Origin: Peptoniphilus equinus
Lineage (GTDB): Bacteria; Bacillota; Clostridia; Tissierellales; Peptoniphilaceae
Length of the DNA: 64,000 nucleotides
Assembly (NCBI RefSeq): GCF_027921445.1
Contig: NZ_CP115667.1
Span: 62,001 to 126,000, forward strand
Direction: 5' to 3'
The notes under the pieces are model-generated. The model was not told where the DNA came from. It did not search any database and worked only from the letters and a program-made list of their open reading frames with translations. The translations under genes and the position numbers were made by a program. Positions 40,360 to 49,518 of this stretch are shown here, one piece after another (the stretch's first letter is position 1; each line of letters starts with the position of its first letter).

Positions 40360-40950
40360 CTACGAGATTTGAACAATACCGGAGAATCCGATAAAGGCCA
40401 TGGCCATAATGCCGGTGATAATTAAGGTGATGCCGGGGCCGCGAAGGCCTGCAGGAAGGTTGGCTTCTTTAATTCGGGAGCGGATCCCCGCCATGGAGAG
40501 AATGGCGAGCAGCCACCCGAGTCCGGAACCCACACCGAAAAACAAACTTTGCATAAAGGTGTAGTTTCGAATGACCATAAACAGGGAGACGCCGAGGATG
40601 GCGCAGTTTACTGTGATTAGCGGCAGAAAGATCCCCAAGGCATAGTACAGTTGTTCCATATAGCGTTCCATAATCATTTCAAGGAGCTGGACAAAGGCGG
40701 CAATGACCAGAATAAAGACGATGTACTGCAGGTACTCCAGACCGAAAGGCACCATGATGTAGTGGTAGACCAGATAGTTTAATACGGTGGTGATGGAGAG
40801 AACAAAGGTCACGGCAATACCGAGCCCGGCTGCTGTGGGAATTTCCTTGGATACGGAGATGAAGGAGCACATCCCGAGGAAGTTGGAGAAGACCATGTTG
40901 GATGTGAAGATCGATGCGAAAAATATAACCAGTGGATGAATGTTTGGCAT
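40360..40950 (-). CDS. nqrE: NQR subunit E
   Basis: This 196-aa protein has six helices and is part of the membrane core that binds an intramembrane iron centre with NqrD. It opens with HPLVIFFASIFTSNMVFSNF; the Cys in FLGMCSF and the later NCAILGVSLFM are the expected Cys positions. The start is the ATG at 40950, overlapping the nqrD stop (TAATG), with AAGGAGG upstream. A longer frame into nqrD is not used. Confidence 0.94.
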   Translation of the reverse strand: MPNIHPLVIFFASIFTSNMVFSNFLGMCSFISVSKEIPTAAGLGIAVTFVLSITTVLNYLVYHYIMVPFGLEYLQYIVFILVIAAFVQLLEMIMERYMEQLYYALGIFLPLITVNCAILGVSLFMVIRNYTFMQSLFFGVGSGLGWLLAILSMAGIRSRIKEANLPAGLRGPGITLIITGIMAMAFIGFSGIVQIS

Positions 40951-41585
40951 TAGCGCTGACCTCCTTTCTCTTGAGCTGCTTCCTGTTTGATGCGCTTGCT
41001 TCGGGCAATCCAAATGTAGATTGATAGGACGAAGAATGCGCCGGGAGGCATAATCATCAGCGTCCAGGCCGTGGCACTTTCAGGTAAGACGGGAATGCCG
41101 AACAGGGTGCCAAAGCCGAGCAGTTCACGGACAAAAGCAATGGCAAGGAGCACGGCGGTGTAGCCTAAACCTGCCGCCATACCGTCGAGAAGAGACGCTA
41201 CAGGCGGATTGGAAATAGCATAGGCCTCCGCACGCCCCATGATGATACAGTTGGTGATAATGAGCCCGACATAAGGTCCCAAAGCTTTGGACATGGCAGG
41301 CATATAAGCTTGCAGGAAGATATTGACGATAATCACATAGGCTGAGATGATGAGCACTTGAACCAACATGCGAATGTGGGCGGGGGTGCGATCCTTTAGA
41401 AGAGAGACGGTAAATGAAGACAACCCTGTGACAAAGACCAGGGCAAGGCCCATGATCAAGGAGTTCATCATCAGATTCGTGACCGCCAGTGCGGAGCAAA
41501 TGCCGATGATTTGGAAAATAACCGGATTGTCGGCGAAGAGACCATTTTTGAAAATGGCTTTGACATTTAATTTTTTATTCGCCAT
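40950..41585 (-). CDS. nqrD: NQR subunit D
   Basis: This 211-aa protein has six helices and is the homologue and partner of NqrE in opposite topology. GICSALAVTNLMMNSL and TNCIIMGRAEAYA hold the two conserved Cys. It overlaps nqrC by 11 bases, and GGAGG lies in the nqrC end. Confidence 0.94.
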   Translation of the reverse strand: MANKKLNVKAIFKNGLFADNPVIFQIIGICSALAVTNLMMNSLIMGLALVFVTGLSSFTVSLLKDRTPAHIRMLVQVLIISAYVIIVNIFLQAYMPAMSKALGPYVGLIITNCIIMGRAEAYAISNPPVASLLDGMAAGLGYTAVLLAIAFVRELLGFGTLFGIPVLPESATAWTLMIMPPGAFFVLSIYIWIARSKRIKQEAAQEKGGQR

Positions 41586-42198
41586 GGCGGACCTCCTTTA
41601 AGAATGTGTCCAGATCGTCATTGACCATATTGACGACAAATTTGGATGTCTGAGTGGCACCGGTGATGGCATCAATATTGCCTCCGGGAGCCGGACGATT
41701 GATTACGAAAAGTTTGTCGGACGCGGCGGAGATATCGAGGCCACGGTACTGCGCTTTGTACGCTTCTTCGGCAATACGGCCGCCAAGACCCGGGGTTTCC
41801 GACTGGGTGATAAATTCGATACCGGTTAGGGTGGTAAAGTCGCTGTTGACACCTAAGTAGCCGGTGATGCTGCCCCAAAGGCCGGGACCGGCAAACGGTA
41901 CGGCATAGGCGATTTCTTTATCGCCGTCAAGGAGGGCGTAAGTTTTGGCTTCGCCGTCCACAGTCTCGCTAACCGTTGTCACACGTTCGCTAAAGAGGGC
42001 CCGAGCTTCATCGTCGGTGGTGTAATCATCCTGTAAGTTGAAGACATAGAGAATTTTCTTTTCCAGTTCCAGAGCCTGGTTTTGTGCCACCACGTCTTTG
42101 GTCATAAAATCCAGTCCGGCCAGGACGAAAATATACACTAAGGTCAGCACGGAAAGAAAGATGACAGGATAAGCAATGGATTGTTTTTCTTTTTTCAT
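41575..42198 (-). CDS. nqrC: NQR/Rnf FMN-binding subunit C (NqrC/RnfG)
   Basis: This 207-aa protein has one N-terminal helix (AYPVIFLSVLTLVYIFVLA) and an extracytoplasmic FMN_bind domain. FMN is linked to Thr of the (S/T)GAT motif, seen here as DAITGATQTS. FITQSETPGLGGRI is also typical. The gene overlaps nqrB by 4 bases. Confidence 0.93.
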   Translation of the reverse strand: MKKEKQSIAYPVIFLSVLTLVYIFVLAGLDFMTKDVVAQNQALELEKKILYVFNLQDDYTTDDEARALFSERVTTVSETVDGEAKTYALLDGDKEIAYAVPFAGPGLWGSITGYLGVNSDFTTLTGIEFITQSETPGLGGRIAEEAYKAQYRGLDISAASDKLFVINRPAPGGNIDAITGATQTSKFVVNMVNDDLDTFLKEVRHGE

Positions 42199-43163
42199 GA
42201 CACTGCCTCCTTTTTCGCTGCCTTTGCTTTCTTGGCACGGGTAAAACCGTAATCAATAATCGGCGCAAAGGTGTTGGCAATGAGAATGGCAAACATCATG
42301 CCGCCGGAGAAGAGGGCAAAGCTTCGAATAATCACCGTGACAACACCGATAATAATCCCGAAAATCCACTTGCCCGGAGTCGTTTTGGCTGATGAGATGG
42401 GATCTGTTGCCATAAAGACGGCGCCGAAGAGAAAACCGCCGGAGAGGATGCCGGCAAGCGGTGCATTGACATTCTCAAAACCCATGGCAGTCAGGATAAG
42501 GCTGAGACCGACAAAGCCGACAGCACAGCCTGCCATAATTTCCCATGACGCCACTTTTTTGGCGATGAGGTAGATGGCAGCAAGGAGAATCAGAACTTTA
42601 ACCGTTTCTCCCATGACACCTGAGACTTGACCGAAGAGAAGGTCGGTCACCGCCGTCGTCATGTTATGGTTTCGAAATGCGAGCATTGGCGTTGCGCCGG
42701 TGACATCGTCGATGTGGGGCAGGATCCATTGTGCAAAGCCGCCCGGGAAATCACCCAGTTGTGTGACGCCGTTCCATTGGATAGTGAGGGGTTCGGGAAA
42801 GTTGATATAAATAAAACAACGACCGACAATGGCAGGGTTAAAAATGTTCTTTCCAAAACCGCCGAAAACCATCTTCCCGAAGAAGACTCCAAATATGATG
42901 CCCACAAGAGAAATCCACACAGGCAGTGACACGGGCAGTGTCATGGTATATAGTACGGCAGTGACTAACACGGCTTCTGAGATTTTTTTGCGCTTAAAAA
43001 TATATCGTTCGCACAAGTACTCTGTAGCAAGAGCCCCGGCGAGGTTGATCAGCGTCAAAAATAACACGCGCCAGCCCTGCAAATAGATGGCGGCAAGAAG
43101 TATGGGCACCAGGGCAATGAGCACGGTGCGCATCATCTTCTGCTTGAGAAAATATTTTGACAT
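42195..43163 (-). CDS. nqrB: NQR/Rnf membrane subunit B (NqrB/RnfD)
   Basis: This 322-aa protein has about nine helices and the covalent FMN site DDVTGATPML. At 322 aa it is close to RnfD and shorter than typical NqrB (about 410 aa). This subunit carries electron flow and the Na+ path. AGGAGG lies a few bases before the ATG and a TATAAT lies further upstream (minus strand), so the operon appears to start here. There is no nqrA in front of it: the next gene upstream is on the other strand. Confidence 0.9.
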   Translation of the reverse strand: MSKYFLKQKMMRTVLIALVPILLAAIYLQGWRVLFLTLINLAGALATEYLCERYIFKRKKISEAVLVTAVLYTMTLPVSLPVWISLVGIIFGVFFGKMVFGGFGKNIFNPAIVGRCFIYINFPEPLTIQWNGVTQLGDFPGGFAQWILPHIDDVTGATPMLAFRNHNMTTAVTDLLFGQVSGVMGETVKVLILLAAIYLIAKKVASWEIMAGCAVGFVGLSLILTAMGFENVNAPLAGILSGGFLFGAVFMATDPISSAKTTPGKWIFGIIIGVVTVIIRSFALFSGGMMFAILIANTFAPIIDYGFTRAKKAKAAKKEAVS

Positions 43164-43386
43164 GGTATACCTCCTAGCTAGTTTATTACCATTATATACT
43201 ATATTTAGGTAATTTCGTTGAGCTTTTGCGTAAAACTACGATGAGAACGAAAAATTCCATGCTGTGGTACCGGAATAACGTGAGGATGTCGGCGGGCAAC
43301 ATAAAAATACTGCCCCAAATTCTGCAAAAAAAGATTCAAATAGGATATAATAAGATAATACTTTAAAGGCATACTGGGAGGCTGCC

Positions 43387-44028
43387 ATGGCAAGACGGAT
43401 AATCAGTTTAGTATTTGGACTCTATCTCTATGGATTGGGACTTACGTTCTTGGTGTACAACGGACTTGGGGTGGACGCATGGAACGTGTTTCACGGCGGC
43501 ATGGCGGCGCGCTTTGGTATCAGCCTCGGAAGTGCCTATGTCGTGACATCGGTCATCTTTATGGTCATCGCCCTCTTGTTGGGGGAGCCGATCGGCATCG
43601 GCACGTTGGGCAATGCCGTGCTCATCGGGGTCTTTATGCAGTTTCACATGAATTTGGGAATTTTTACGACCATGACGACACCCCTTGGCAGTGGTGCGTT
43701 TCTGGTTATCGGCTTAACGATTGTAGGCTTTGCCACGTACTTTTATATGGCACCTCAGCTCGGGGCCGGACCGCGAGACAGCTTTTATGTGGCGATTTGC
43801 AAGCGTACCGGGCTTCAAATGGGCTATGCGAAAATTATTGCGGAAACCGTTGTGGTCATCCTCGGGATTTTTCTCGGCGGCAGTTTCGGGATCGGGACAA
43901 TCATCGGCGCACTGAGCGGCGGTCTCTTTGTGCAACTGGCGTTTAAGCTTTTTCATTTTGACGCTCGCACGGTGCACCATGAGAGTTTGACGGAGTCTCT
44001 TGGTAAGCTGCACGAGCACAAGTTATAA
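43387..44028 (+). CDS. YczE/YitT-like membrane protein
   Basis: This 213-aa protein has five helices. GLYLYGLGLTFLVYNGLGVDAWNVFHGG and the GAGPRDSFYV segment match the YczE/YyaS/YitT family, whose function is not settled. TGGGAGG is followed by the ATG. TATAAT at 43346-43351 is a likely -10. The gene is monocistronic. Confidence 0.85.
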   Translation: MARRIISLVFGLYLYGLGLTFLVYNGLGVDAWNVFHGGMAARFGISLGSAYVVTSVIFMVIALLLGEPIGIGTLGNAVLIGVFMQFHMNLGIFTTMTTPLGSGAFLVIGLTIVGFATYFYMAPQLGAGPRDSFYVAICKRTGLQMGYAKIIAETVVVILGIFLGGSFGIGTIIGALSGGLFVQLAFKLFHFDARTVHHESLTESLGKLHEHKL

Positions 44029-44036
44029 GCGGATAA

Positions 44037-44069
44037 TAAAACTCGCCGAGTGATCTCGGCGAGTTTTTA
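44037..44069. terminator. Bidirectional terminator between the YczE-like and lipoprotein genes
   Basis: ACTCGCCGAG and CTCGGCGAGT form a perfect 10-bp stem flanked by A and T runs. It serves two convergent genes. Confidence 0.9.
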
Positions 44070-44073
44070 TTAT

Positions 44074-44364
44074 CTATTTCTTTTCTACAGCTACGCCGCC
44101 GACTGTGAGGTTGTCGTCGTCATTGACTTGAATAGGATCCATACCGTTGGCGTTAATGGTCATGGTCTTGCGATCGAACTTCGGATCGTCGTATTCCGTT
44201 TCGCCTTGAGGCGTGGTGATTTTAACATCTGAGCGGTTAAATTCTACCACCACTTGACCGTTGTCGCTTTGATAAGTCTTACCTTTAAACTGGCTGCCAT
44301 AGTCGTCGCCGCACGCTACGAGAAGAAGCAGGGCGCTCAGTGCCAGGACATTGAGTTTTTTCAT
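44074..44364 (-). CDS. Small lipoprotein of unknown function
   Basis: This 96-aa protein has an N-terminal lipoprotein signal with LLLVACGDD. About 75 mature residues follow, beta-rich and with many Asp and Lys. I do not recognise the family. It starts at the ATG at 44364, where AAGGAGG is well placed, rather than at an ATG upstream without a ribosome site. It is divergent from the ferredoxin-flavodoxin gene. Confidence 0.75.
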   Translation of the reverse strand: MKKLNVLALSALLLLVACGDDYGSQFKGKTYQSDNGQVVVEFNRSDVKITTPQGETEYDDPKFDRKTMTINANGMDPIQVNDDDNLTVGGVAVEKK

Positions 44365-44472
44365 AATAGCCTCCTTAAAAATTTCTGTATAACTCATACC
44401 CAAAACACGGCTCATGTCCTTAGATTCTTTGCGGATTGGGTAAGTATGGGGATAGAAAACCCAGGAGGCATT

Positions 44473-45234
44473 ATGATTTTATATTTTTCAGGGACGGGGA
44501 ACTCTGCGCTGTTGGCCAAACGGCTTAGCGATACATTGAATGACAGCTGCGAGGATTTATTCCCCTACATTCGAAAGGGCGAGTACCCTGCCTTTGAATC
44601 GGACACGCCGTACGTTTTGGTGCTGCCCACGTACAGTTGGCGAATACCGCGATTTATTTCAGAATTTTTAAAGCAAAGTACTTTCTATGGCAACAAAGAC
44701 GTCTATGTGGTCTTAAACTGCGGGACAGACACCGGGGCGGCGTGGGACTATGCTCAGGAAGAGCTCACCAGCAGGGGACTCACCTTTAAAGGTCTGTATA
44801 CCGTTGTGATGCCGGAAAACTATCTCGCGCTATTTTCTGTGCCGAACGATGAAGAAAGCCGACGCATTATTGAAAAGGGTCTTGCGGCCATTGATGACTT
44901 TGCCGAACTTGTCAAAGGCCATAAGCCTGTGGCCAAAGGGCATATAACAGCGCTGGATCGTATTAAGTCCGGGCCGGTGAATCGGCTTTTCTATCAGTTT
45001 ATCGTCAAGGATAAAAAGTTTTATGCTACGGATGCGTGTATTCACTGTGGTCTGTGCCAAAAGGTCTGTGTGCTGAAAAACATTGAGTGTAAAGAGGATG
45101 ATAAACCCACGTGGTTGGGGCACTGTACCCACTGTATGGCTTGCCTGAGCAAGTGCCCGGTGGCGGCAATTGAATACGGTACGAAGACCGTCGGCAAGGC
45201 ACGCTATCACGTACCGGAAAGGAGACAGCTATGA
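44473..45234 (+). CDS. EFR1-type flavodoxin-ferredoxin protein
   Basis: This 253-aa protein has an N-terminal flavodoxin-like domain (FSGTGNSALLAKRL, PTYSWRIPRF) and a C-terminal double 4Fe-4S ferredoxin with CIHCGLCQKVC and CTHCMACLSKCP. That layout is the EFR1 family, which moves single electrons in anaerobes. The start is the ATG at 44473 after AGGAGG. Its stop overlaps the next gene (ATGA), so it shares an operon with the MBL hydrolase. Confidence 0.92.
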   Translation: MILYFSGTGNSALLAKRLSDTLNDSCEDLFPYIRKGEYPAFESDTPYVLVLPTYSWRIPRFISEFLKQSTFYGNKDVYVVLNCGTDTGAAWDYAQEELTSRGLTFKGLYTVVMPENYLALFSVPNDEESRRIIEKGLAAIDDFAELVKGHKPVAKGHITALDRIKSGPVNRLFYQFIVKDKKFYATDACIHCGLCQKVCVLKNIECKEDDKPTWLGHCTHCMACLSKCPVAAIEYGTKTVGKARYHVPERRQL

Positions 45235-45926
45235 TATATGGGATTCCCGCATTAAACGATAATTATATTTGGGTCATTGTAACAGAGGGTGCTGTGGTGG
45301 TCGATCCCGGTGAAGCGGCACCGGTGCTTGCTTTTTTAAAGGATAGAGGCCTGACACTTCAAGGGATACTCACTACGCACAAGCATGGTGATCACACCGG
45401 TGGTGTGGCGGAGCTGGTTAGAGCTTATCCCGATGTATCCGTCTACGGACCCCGGGAGGTAGGACAGCTTGCGACGGCGGTTGTCGCTGAAGGGGACACG
45501 GTGACGCTGGACGGTCGGGTGTTTCACGTGCTCAGCACACCGGGACACACCGAGACGCATATCAGCTACCTCACTGACGGTAAGCTGTTTTGTGGTGATG
45601 CGATGTTCTCTGCAGGCTGCGGTCGAGTTTTCACCGGAGACTTCCATGCACAGTTTCAGACCATGGCGGCGTTTAAAGCTTTGCCGCCTGGGACAGAAGT
45701 CTATGCCGCTCACGAGTACACTTTGACCAACCTCACCTTTGCAAGGGACGTACTGCCCGAGAATCGGGACATTGAATCGGCATATAACGAAGTAAAAGCC
45801 ATGCGTGCACAGGGTCGGCGGACCTTGCCGAGCACCATTGAGAGAGAACGCGCCATCAATCCGTTTTTCATTGCCGAGGATGAGGCGACCTTTATCGCGT
45901 ACCGAAAAAAACGGGACACCTACTAA
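45231..45926 (+). CDS. Metallo-beta-lactamase-fold hydrolase (glyoxalase-II-like)
   Basis: This 231-aa MBL hydrolase has THKHGDHTGG (HxHxDH), the GHTETHISY His, FCGDAMFSAGCGR and a late AHEYT. The arrangement, including the C-terminal extension with ERERAINPFF, matches hydroxyacylglutathione hydrolase (GloB), which in a low-GSH anaerobe may act on other thioesters. Its start overlaps the EFR1 stop by 4 bases. Confidence 0.88.
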   Translation: MIYGIPALNDNYIWVIVTEGAVVVDPGEAAPVLAFLKDRGLTLQGILTTHKHGDHTGGVAELVRAYPDVSVYGPREVGQLATAVVAEGDTVTLDGRVFHVLSTPGHTETHISYLTDGKLFCGDAMFSAGCGRVFTGDFHAQFQTMAAFKALPPGTEVYAAHEYTLTNLTFARDVLPENRDIESAYNEVKAMRAQGRRTLPSTIERERAINPFFIAEDEATFIAYRKKRDTY

Positions 45927-45967
45927 TCGACCAGGTATTAGGTTGAGAATAGACAAAGACAAAGACA

Positions 45968-45994
45968 AAGGAGACCGTCATGGGTCTCCTTTTG
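45968..45994 (+). terminator. Hairpin between the MBL gene and the convergent XRE gene
   Basis: GGAGACC-N6-GGTCTCC with a short T run. Just before it is a short direct repeat, AGACAA three times (45951-45968). Confidence 0.65.
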
Positions 45995-46001
45995 TTATGT
46001 C

Positions 46002-46520
46002 TTATAAATGTTTACCTTTGAGTCGCTTGATGGCTATGGCCGCCGCAAGACCTGCAAGGATCAGAGGCACGATGCGTGCGGCAAGCCATTCAAAGGCGTG
46101 GAAGAGTGTGCCCATTACGGCTGTCTCAGGGTTGCTATAGTCCCATGACAAATAGGGACTGCCCATGAGGTACAGTGTAAGGAGTGTCAGCGCGAGCACC
46201 GCCCATGCGGCTATAAACAGTCGGCGCCACCATTTGGCTTTTGCCGCCGTGTGCCGTGCCAGTTGTGTATTGATGACTTCCAGTTTTTCAGCGATGACCT
46301 TCACATCGTCAGGCGTCGTCTCGGCGACGGTCTCGCCGAGGAGTGCGCTGACCGGCGTGTCAAAGACTTGAGATAACACCAGTAACATCTCTGAATCCGG
46401 GACGGATAAACCTCGCTCCCACTTGGATACCGTCTGGCGCACGACGTTGAGTTTCACAGCCAGTTCGTCTTGTGAAAGGCCTTTCGATGTTCTCAGGGCT
46501 TTAATATTTTCGTGTAACAT
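46002..46520 (-). CDS. XRE-family regulator with membrane tail
   Basis: This 172-aa protein has an N-terminal helix-turn-helix (SQDELAVKLNVVRQTVSKWE) and a C-terminal half with two hydrophobic helices (LFIAAWAVLALTLLTLYLM and RIVPLILAGLAAAIAI). Such membrane-tethered XRE proteins occur widely in Firmicutes. The start is the ATG at 46520 after AAAGGAG. The target is unknown; no obvious partner is adjacent on the same strand. Confidence 0.85.
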   Translation of the reverse strand: MLHENIKALRTSKGLSQDELAVKLNVVRQTVSKWERGLSVPDSEMLLVLSQVFDTPVSALLGETVAETTPDDVKVIAEKLEVINTQLARHTAAKAKWWRRLFIAAWAVLALTLLTLYLMGSPYLSWDYSNPETAVMGTLFHAFEWLAARIVPLILAGLAAAIAIKRLKGKHL

Positions 46521-46626
46521 AAGTGTTCTCCTTTCACAACCAACGTACACCGACTCGGGGCGTTGCTGCTAGCAACAGAAAGTAACATCGAGATGTTTGT
46601 CGTGGCATGAATGGCAGAAAGCGCGA

Positions 46627-46653
46627 CAACCCTCTGCATAGGACAGAGGGTTG
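46627..46653. other. Hairpin after fda, possible terminator
   Basis: CAACCCTCTG and CAGAGGGTTG form a 10-bp stem 9 bases past the fda stop. There is no clear T run, so terminator status is uncertain. Confidence 0.4.
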
Positions 46654-46661
46654 CGGGCATG

Positions 46662-47555
46662 TTAGTTTTTATTCACGGACGCGTCGTAAATGGCGGCGAT
46701 GGTGTCTTTTAACATGGCGTCAAATTCGTCATCGGTTTGGTTCACGTTCAGGCCTTCAGAAAGGGCGCGGGAGAAGGACGCAATAAGTTCTTTGTTGTCT
46801 TTCAGACGGCGGTTGGCCTCCTCGCGAGAGTAGCCGCCGGAGAGCACAACGATGCGAACGACTTGGTCGAACGCCAACAGGTCTAAATAGCGGTCTTTTT
46901 CTTCCGGCAATGTGAGTTTGAACATGAGTTTGGCATCACTGTCCAGTTGTTCCAATTCCGCTTTCAGTGCATCGTGGACCGCTGCTTCAATGGCAGCTTT
47001 ATCTTCGGCGTGGATATCCACTTCCGGTTCTACAATCGGCACGAGACCTGCTGCAATAATTTTCTTCGCATAGTCAAATTGTTGGTGAATATTGGCTTTA
47101 ATGCCCTCGGGGTTGTTTTCTTTAATCACGGAGCGCATTTTGGTGCCGAATATGCGCCGTTCTTTGGCTTGTACGAGGAGTTCGTCCAAGTTTTTCATCT
47201 CTTTCATCAGCTGCACGCCGTCTTTTTCTTCAGCGAGGCCTTCGTCCACTTTGAGAAGCGGCACGATGCCAAGATCTTCCCAAAGGTAGTCGGCAGTGTA
47301 CTTGCCGTCGATCTTGGAATTCATGGTGCGTTTAAAGAGAATGGCGGCGAGAATGCTGTCGCCGTTAAAAGCCGGGCTTTTGATAATGCGGGTGCGCATG
47401 GTGTGCACGAGCTCGAACATTTCTTCTTCAGATTGGTAAGCAGATTCGTCCACGCCGTAGAGACGCAGCGCTTTCGGTGTGGATCCGCCGCTTTGATCCA
47501 GGGCGGCGATGAAACCCTTGCCGGTTTGCATTTTTTCAAGTTGTTGTTGATTCAT
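46662..47555 (-). CDS. fda: Class I fructose-bisphosphate aldolase
   Basis: This Schiff-base aldolase (297 aa) cleaves fructose 1,6-bisphosphate in glycolysis and gluconeogenesis. [51 protein letters not shown] (catalytic Glu) and [13 protein letters not shown] match the Gram-positive class I Fda type. It ends with SVNKN. A ribosome site, AAGGGGG, precedes the ATG. It stands alone. Confidence 0.95.
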   Translation of the reverse strand: MNQQQLEKMQTGKGFIAALDQSGGSTPKALRLYGVDESAYQSEEEMFELVHTMRTRIIKSPAFNGDSILAAILFKRTMNSKIDGKYTADYLWEDLGIVPLLKVDEGLAEEKDGVQLMKEMKNLDELLVQAKERRIFGTKMRSVIKENNPEGIKANIHQQFDYAKKIIAAGLVPIVEPEVDIHAEDKAAIEAAVHDALKAELEQLDSDAKLMFKLTLPEEKDRYLDLLAFDQVVRIVVLSGGYSREEANRRLKDNKELIASFSRALSEGLNVNQTDDEFDAMLKDTIAAIYDASVNKN

Positions 47556-47631
47556 GTGATCCCCCTTTTTTAATTTCAGTATATCATATGTAGCGGGGAA
47601 ATGCTTTGGTATAATGGAGACGGAGGTCGTT

Positions 47632-48228
47632 ATGAATTATTACGCCGTGCGGGTTGGTCGCACAACCGGCGTGCTTCCCACCTGGGAGGCATGCAAAGCT
47701 GCTGTCCATGGATACAAAGGGGCGGAGTACAAAAAGTTTACCTCGGAAGCTGAGGCGCAGGCCTACGTTCAGGGTATAGATGCAAAGAAAGTAAAAGATC
47801 AGGTGTCTGAGACCGGCGAGGGCGAGCTGATCGCCTATGTGGACGGCTCCTATCGCTTGAGCGATAGTACATTCTCTTACGGGTATGTGCTGACTGACGG
47901 CACGATCATCATCGAGGAAGGATCCAAGCGATTTTCCGATGCGGATGCGAGTCTGAGGAATGTTGCCGGCGAAATTCGCGGTGCGATGCGAGCCATGGAG
48001 CGAGCCATAGAGCTCGGCTATCGCAAGCTCTACTTACACTACGATTACAAAGGCATTGAAGCCTGGGCCACCGGAGACTGGCGAGCCAATAAGACGGCAA
48101 CGAAGGCTTATCGGGATAGTTATCAGGCTTTAAAGGGACGTCTGGTCGTTGAATTTATTAAAGTGGAAGCACACACCGGTGTTGCACTCAACGAGCGAGC
48201 CGATGTGTTGGCAAAGGAAGCGCAATGA
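47632..48228 (+). CDS. Ribonuclease H with viroplasmin N-terminal domain
   Basis: This 198-aa protein has an N-terminal RNase H1 hybrid-binding (viroplasmin) domain, [20 protein letters not shown], and a C-terminal RNase H domain: AYVDGSY (first Asp), [11 protein letters not shown] (Glu), [10 protein letters not shown] (Asp) and NERADVLAK (last Asp). It removes RNA from RNA-DNA hybrids. The start is the ATG at 47632 after ACGGAGG. It overlaps the dCMP deaminase gene by 4 bases. Confidence 0.92.
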   Translation: MNYYAVRVGRTTGVLPTWEACKAAVHGYKGAEYKKFTSEAEAQAYVQGIDAKKVKDQVSETGEGELIAYVDGSYRLSDSTFSYGYVLTDGTIIIEEGSKRFSDADASLRNVAGEIRGAMRAMERAIELGYRKLYLHYDYKGIEAWATGDWRANKTATKAYRDSYQALKGRLVVEFIKVEAHTGVALNERADVLAKEAQ

Positions 48229-48668
48229 GAAAACCATGGGATGATTATTTTATGACTATAGCACAGATGGTGGCGACGCGATCGACCTGTGATCGTGCGT
48301 TTGTGGGCTGCGTCATTGTCAATGACGAGCACCGTATCGTCTCTACGGGATACAACGGTTCTGTCGCAGGCAATCCCTCCTGTGATGAAATCGGCCACAC
48401 CATGCGGGATGGACATTGTATCGCCACGATCCATGCGGAGATGAATGCACTGCTATACTGCGCCAAGGAAGGCACCAGCGTGCGAGGATGCAGTTGTTAT
48501 GTGACGCATTTTCCGTGCTTAAACTGCACCAAAGCGTTGATACAGGCCGGCATCAAACGCATTGTCTACCAAGAGGCGTACCGCATAGATGACTATGCGA
48601 TGAAGCTGTTGACGGACAACCATATTGAATTGAAGCAAATTGATCCCGGCGATGGAAAAGACGCTTAA
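48225..48668 (+). CDS. dCMP deaminase (ComEB-like)
   Basis: This zinc deaminase (147 aa) turns dCMP into dUMP for thymidylate synthesis. The zinc and catalytic residues are HAEMNALLYC and HFPCLNCTKALIQ, and DRAFVGCVIV, STGYNGS and CDEIGH are typical of the dCMP group. It overlaps the RNase H stop (ATGA) and ends before a terminator. Confidence 0.93.
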   Translation: MRKPWDDYFMTIAQMVATRSTCDRAFVGCVIVNDEHRIVSTGYNGSVAGNPSCDEIGHTMRDGHCIATIHAEMNALLYCAKEGTSVRGCSCYVTHFPCLNCTKALIQAGIKRIVYQEAYRIDDYAMKLLTDNHIELKQIDPGDGKDA

Positions 48669-48723
48669 GACAGAGATACGAGGTATTTGCCATCTATATT
48701 GAAGGGCATTATATTCGGGATGA

Positions 48724-48743
48724 GAGCCTTCGGGCTCTTTTTT
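48724..48743 (+). terminator. Terminator after the dCMP deaminase gene
   Basis: GAGCC-TTCG-GGCTC followed by TTTTTT. Confidence 0.9.
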
Positions 48744-48778
48744 CATCACATCGGGTGGGATACCAACAGGAGGATACT

Positions 48779-49435
48779 ATGGAGCACAACTTATCGATGT
48801 CAACAATCAAAACGGCTTTGGAGGGCTTTATTAGTTTGCCCGTCGGAGTCAATCGGCGCTACAGTGTCCTCATTCCGATGGTGGAGGTGGACGGTGAGGT
48901 GTGCCTGCTCTATGAAGTGCGAAGCGATACACTGCGCAGTCAGCCGGGGGAAGTGAGCTTTCCCGGCGGGCGTATTGAAGCGGGGGAGACGCCGCGGGAT
49001 GCGGCAGTGCGGGAGACGGTTGAAGAACTGTTGGTTGCACCTGAGGATGTGGCGATTGTTATGGAAAGTGATTTTCTTGTCACACGAGCCCGCACGGTAG
49101 TCTACTCTTTTTGCGGCGAGTTGAAACGAGATCCGAGGACGATTGACTTTTCCACCGACGAAGTGAAAGAGATTTTTTGGGTGCCGGTGCGTTACTTTCT
49201 GGAACATGAGCCGAAGATTTACCACGTGGCGATGCACATGGAAAATCCGTCGGACTTTCCCTACGAGCTTATCCCCAATGGCAAGGACTACAACTTTATG
49301 AAAGCGACGGATGACATTCACTTTTATACCTATAACGATCACGTTATCTGGGGTTTTACCGCTCAGATTACTTACGCGTTTGCCGTGGCGTTGAAGCGGC
49401 GCTTGGACGGTTATCGCCCTAGGATCGACGGCTAA
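48779..49435 (+). CDS. Nudix hydrolase, CoA-pyrophosphatase type
   Basis: This 218-aa enzyme has the Nudix box G-x5-E-x7-RE-x2-EE (GGRIEAGETPRDAAVRETVE then ELL) and, just before it, LRSQPGEVSFPGG, the extra motif of CoA diphosphatases (NUDT7/8, YeaB type). It probably hydrolyses CoA or its oxidised forms to phosphopantetheine and ADP-type products. The start is the ATG at 48779 after AGGAGG. Confidence 0.88.
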   Translation: MEHNLSMSTIKTALEGFISLPVGVNRRYSVLIPMVEVDGEVCLLYEVRSDTLRSQPGEVSFPGGRIEAGETPRDAAVRETVEELLVAPEDVAIVMESDFLVTRARTVVYSFCGELKRDPRTIDFSTDEVKEIFWVPVRYFLEHEPKIYHVAMHMENPSDFPYELIPNGKDYNFMKATDDIHFYTYNDHVIWGFTAQITYAFAVALKRRLDGYRPRIDG

Positions 49436-49465
49436 GTCCTGTAAGCGAGACACTCCGGGCAAATA

Positions 49466-49482
49466 GTTACAAAATGTTGACA
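49466..49482 (-). promoter_or_regulatory. Candidate WalR box 1
   Basis: On the minus strand TGTCAA-CATTT-TGTAAC fits the WalR direct-repeat consensus TGTWAH-N5-TGTWAH with one mismatch. It covers the -35 element of the yabE-like promoter. Confidence 0.5.
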
Positions 49483-49505
49483 AATTTTACAGCCTCTAGT
49501 ATACT
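49477..49505 (+). promoter_or_regulatory. Promoter of the 3D-domain protein gene
   Basis: TTGACA (49477-49482), 17-base spacer, TATACT (49500-49505). The start of transcription would be near 49512. Confidence 0.88.
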
Positions 49506-49518
49506 GTACAAGACAGAA

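Noticed and set aside
39252-43163. Calling the operon Rnf
   Set aside because: The last gene has the ferredoxin-FAD-NADH architecture of NqrF, and no RnfB or RnfC is present. The short NqrB resembles RnfD, but the set as a whole is NQR.
45951-45968. AGACAA triple repeat as a CRISPR or regulatory array
   Set aside because: Three units of six bases in a short gap are too few and lack spacers. No CRISPR array is seen in the window.
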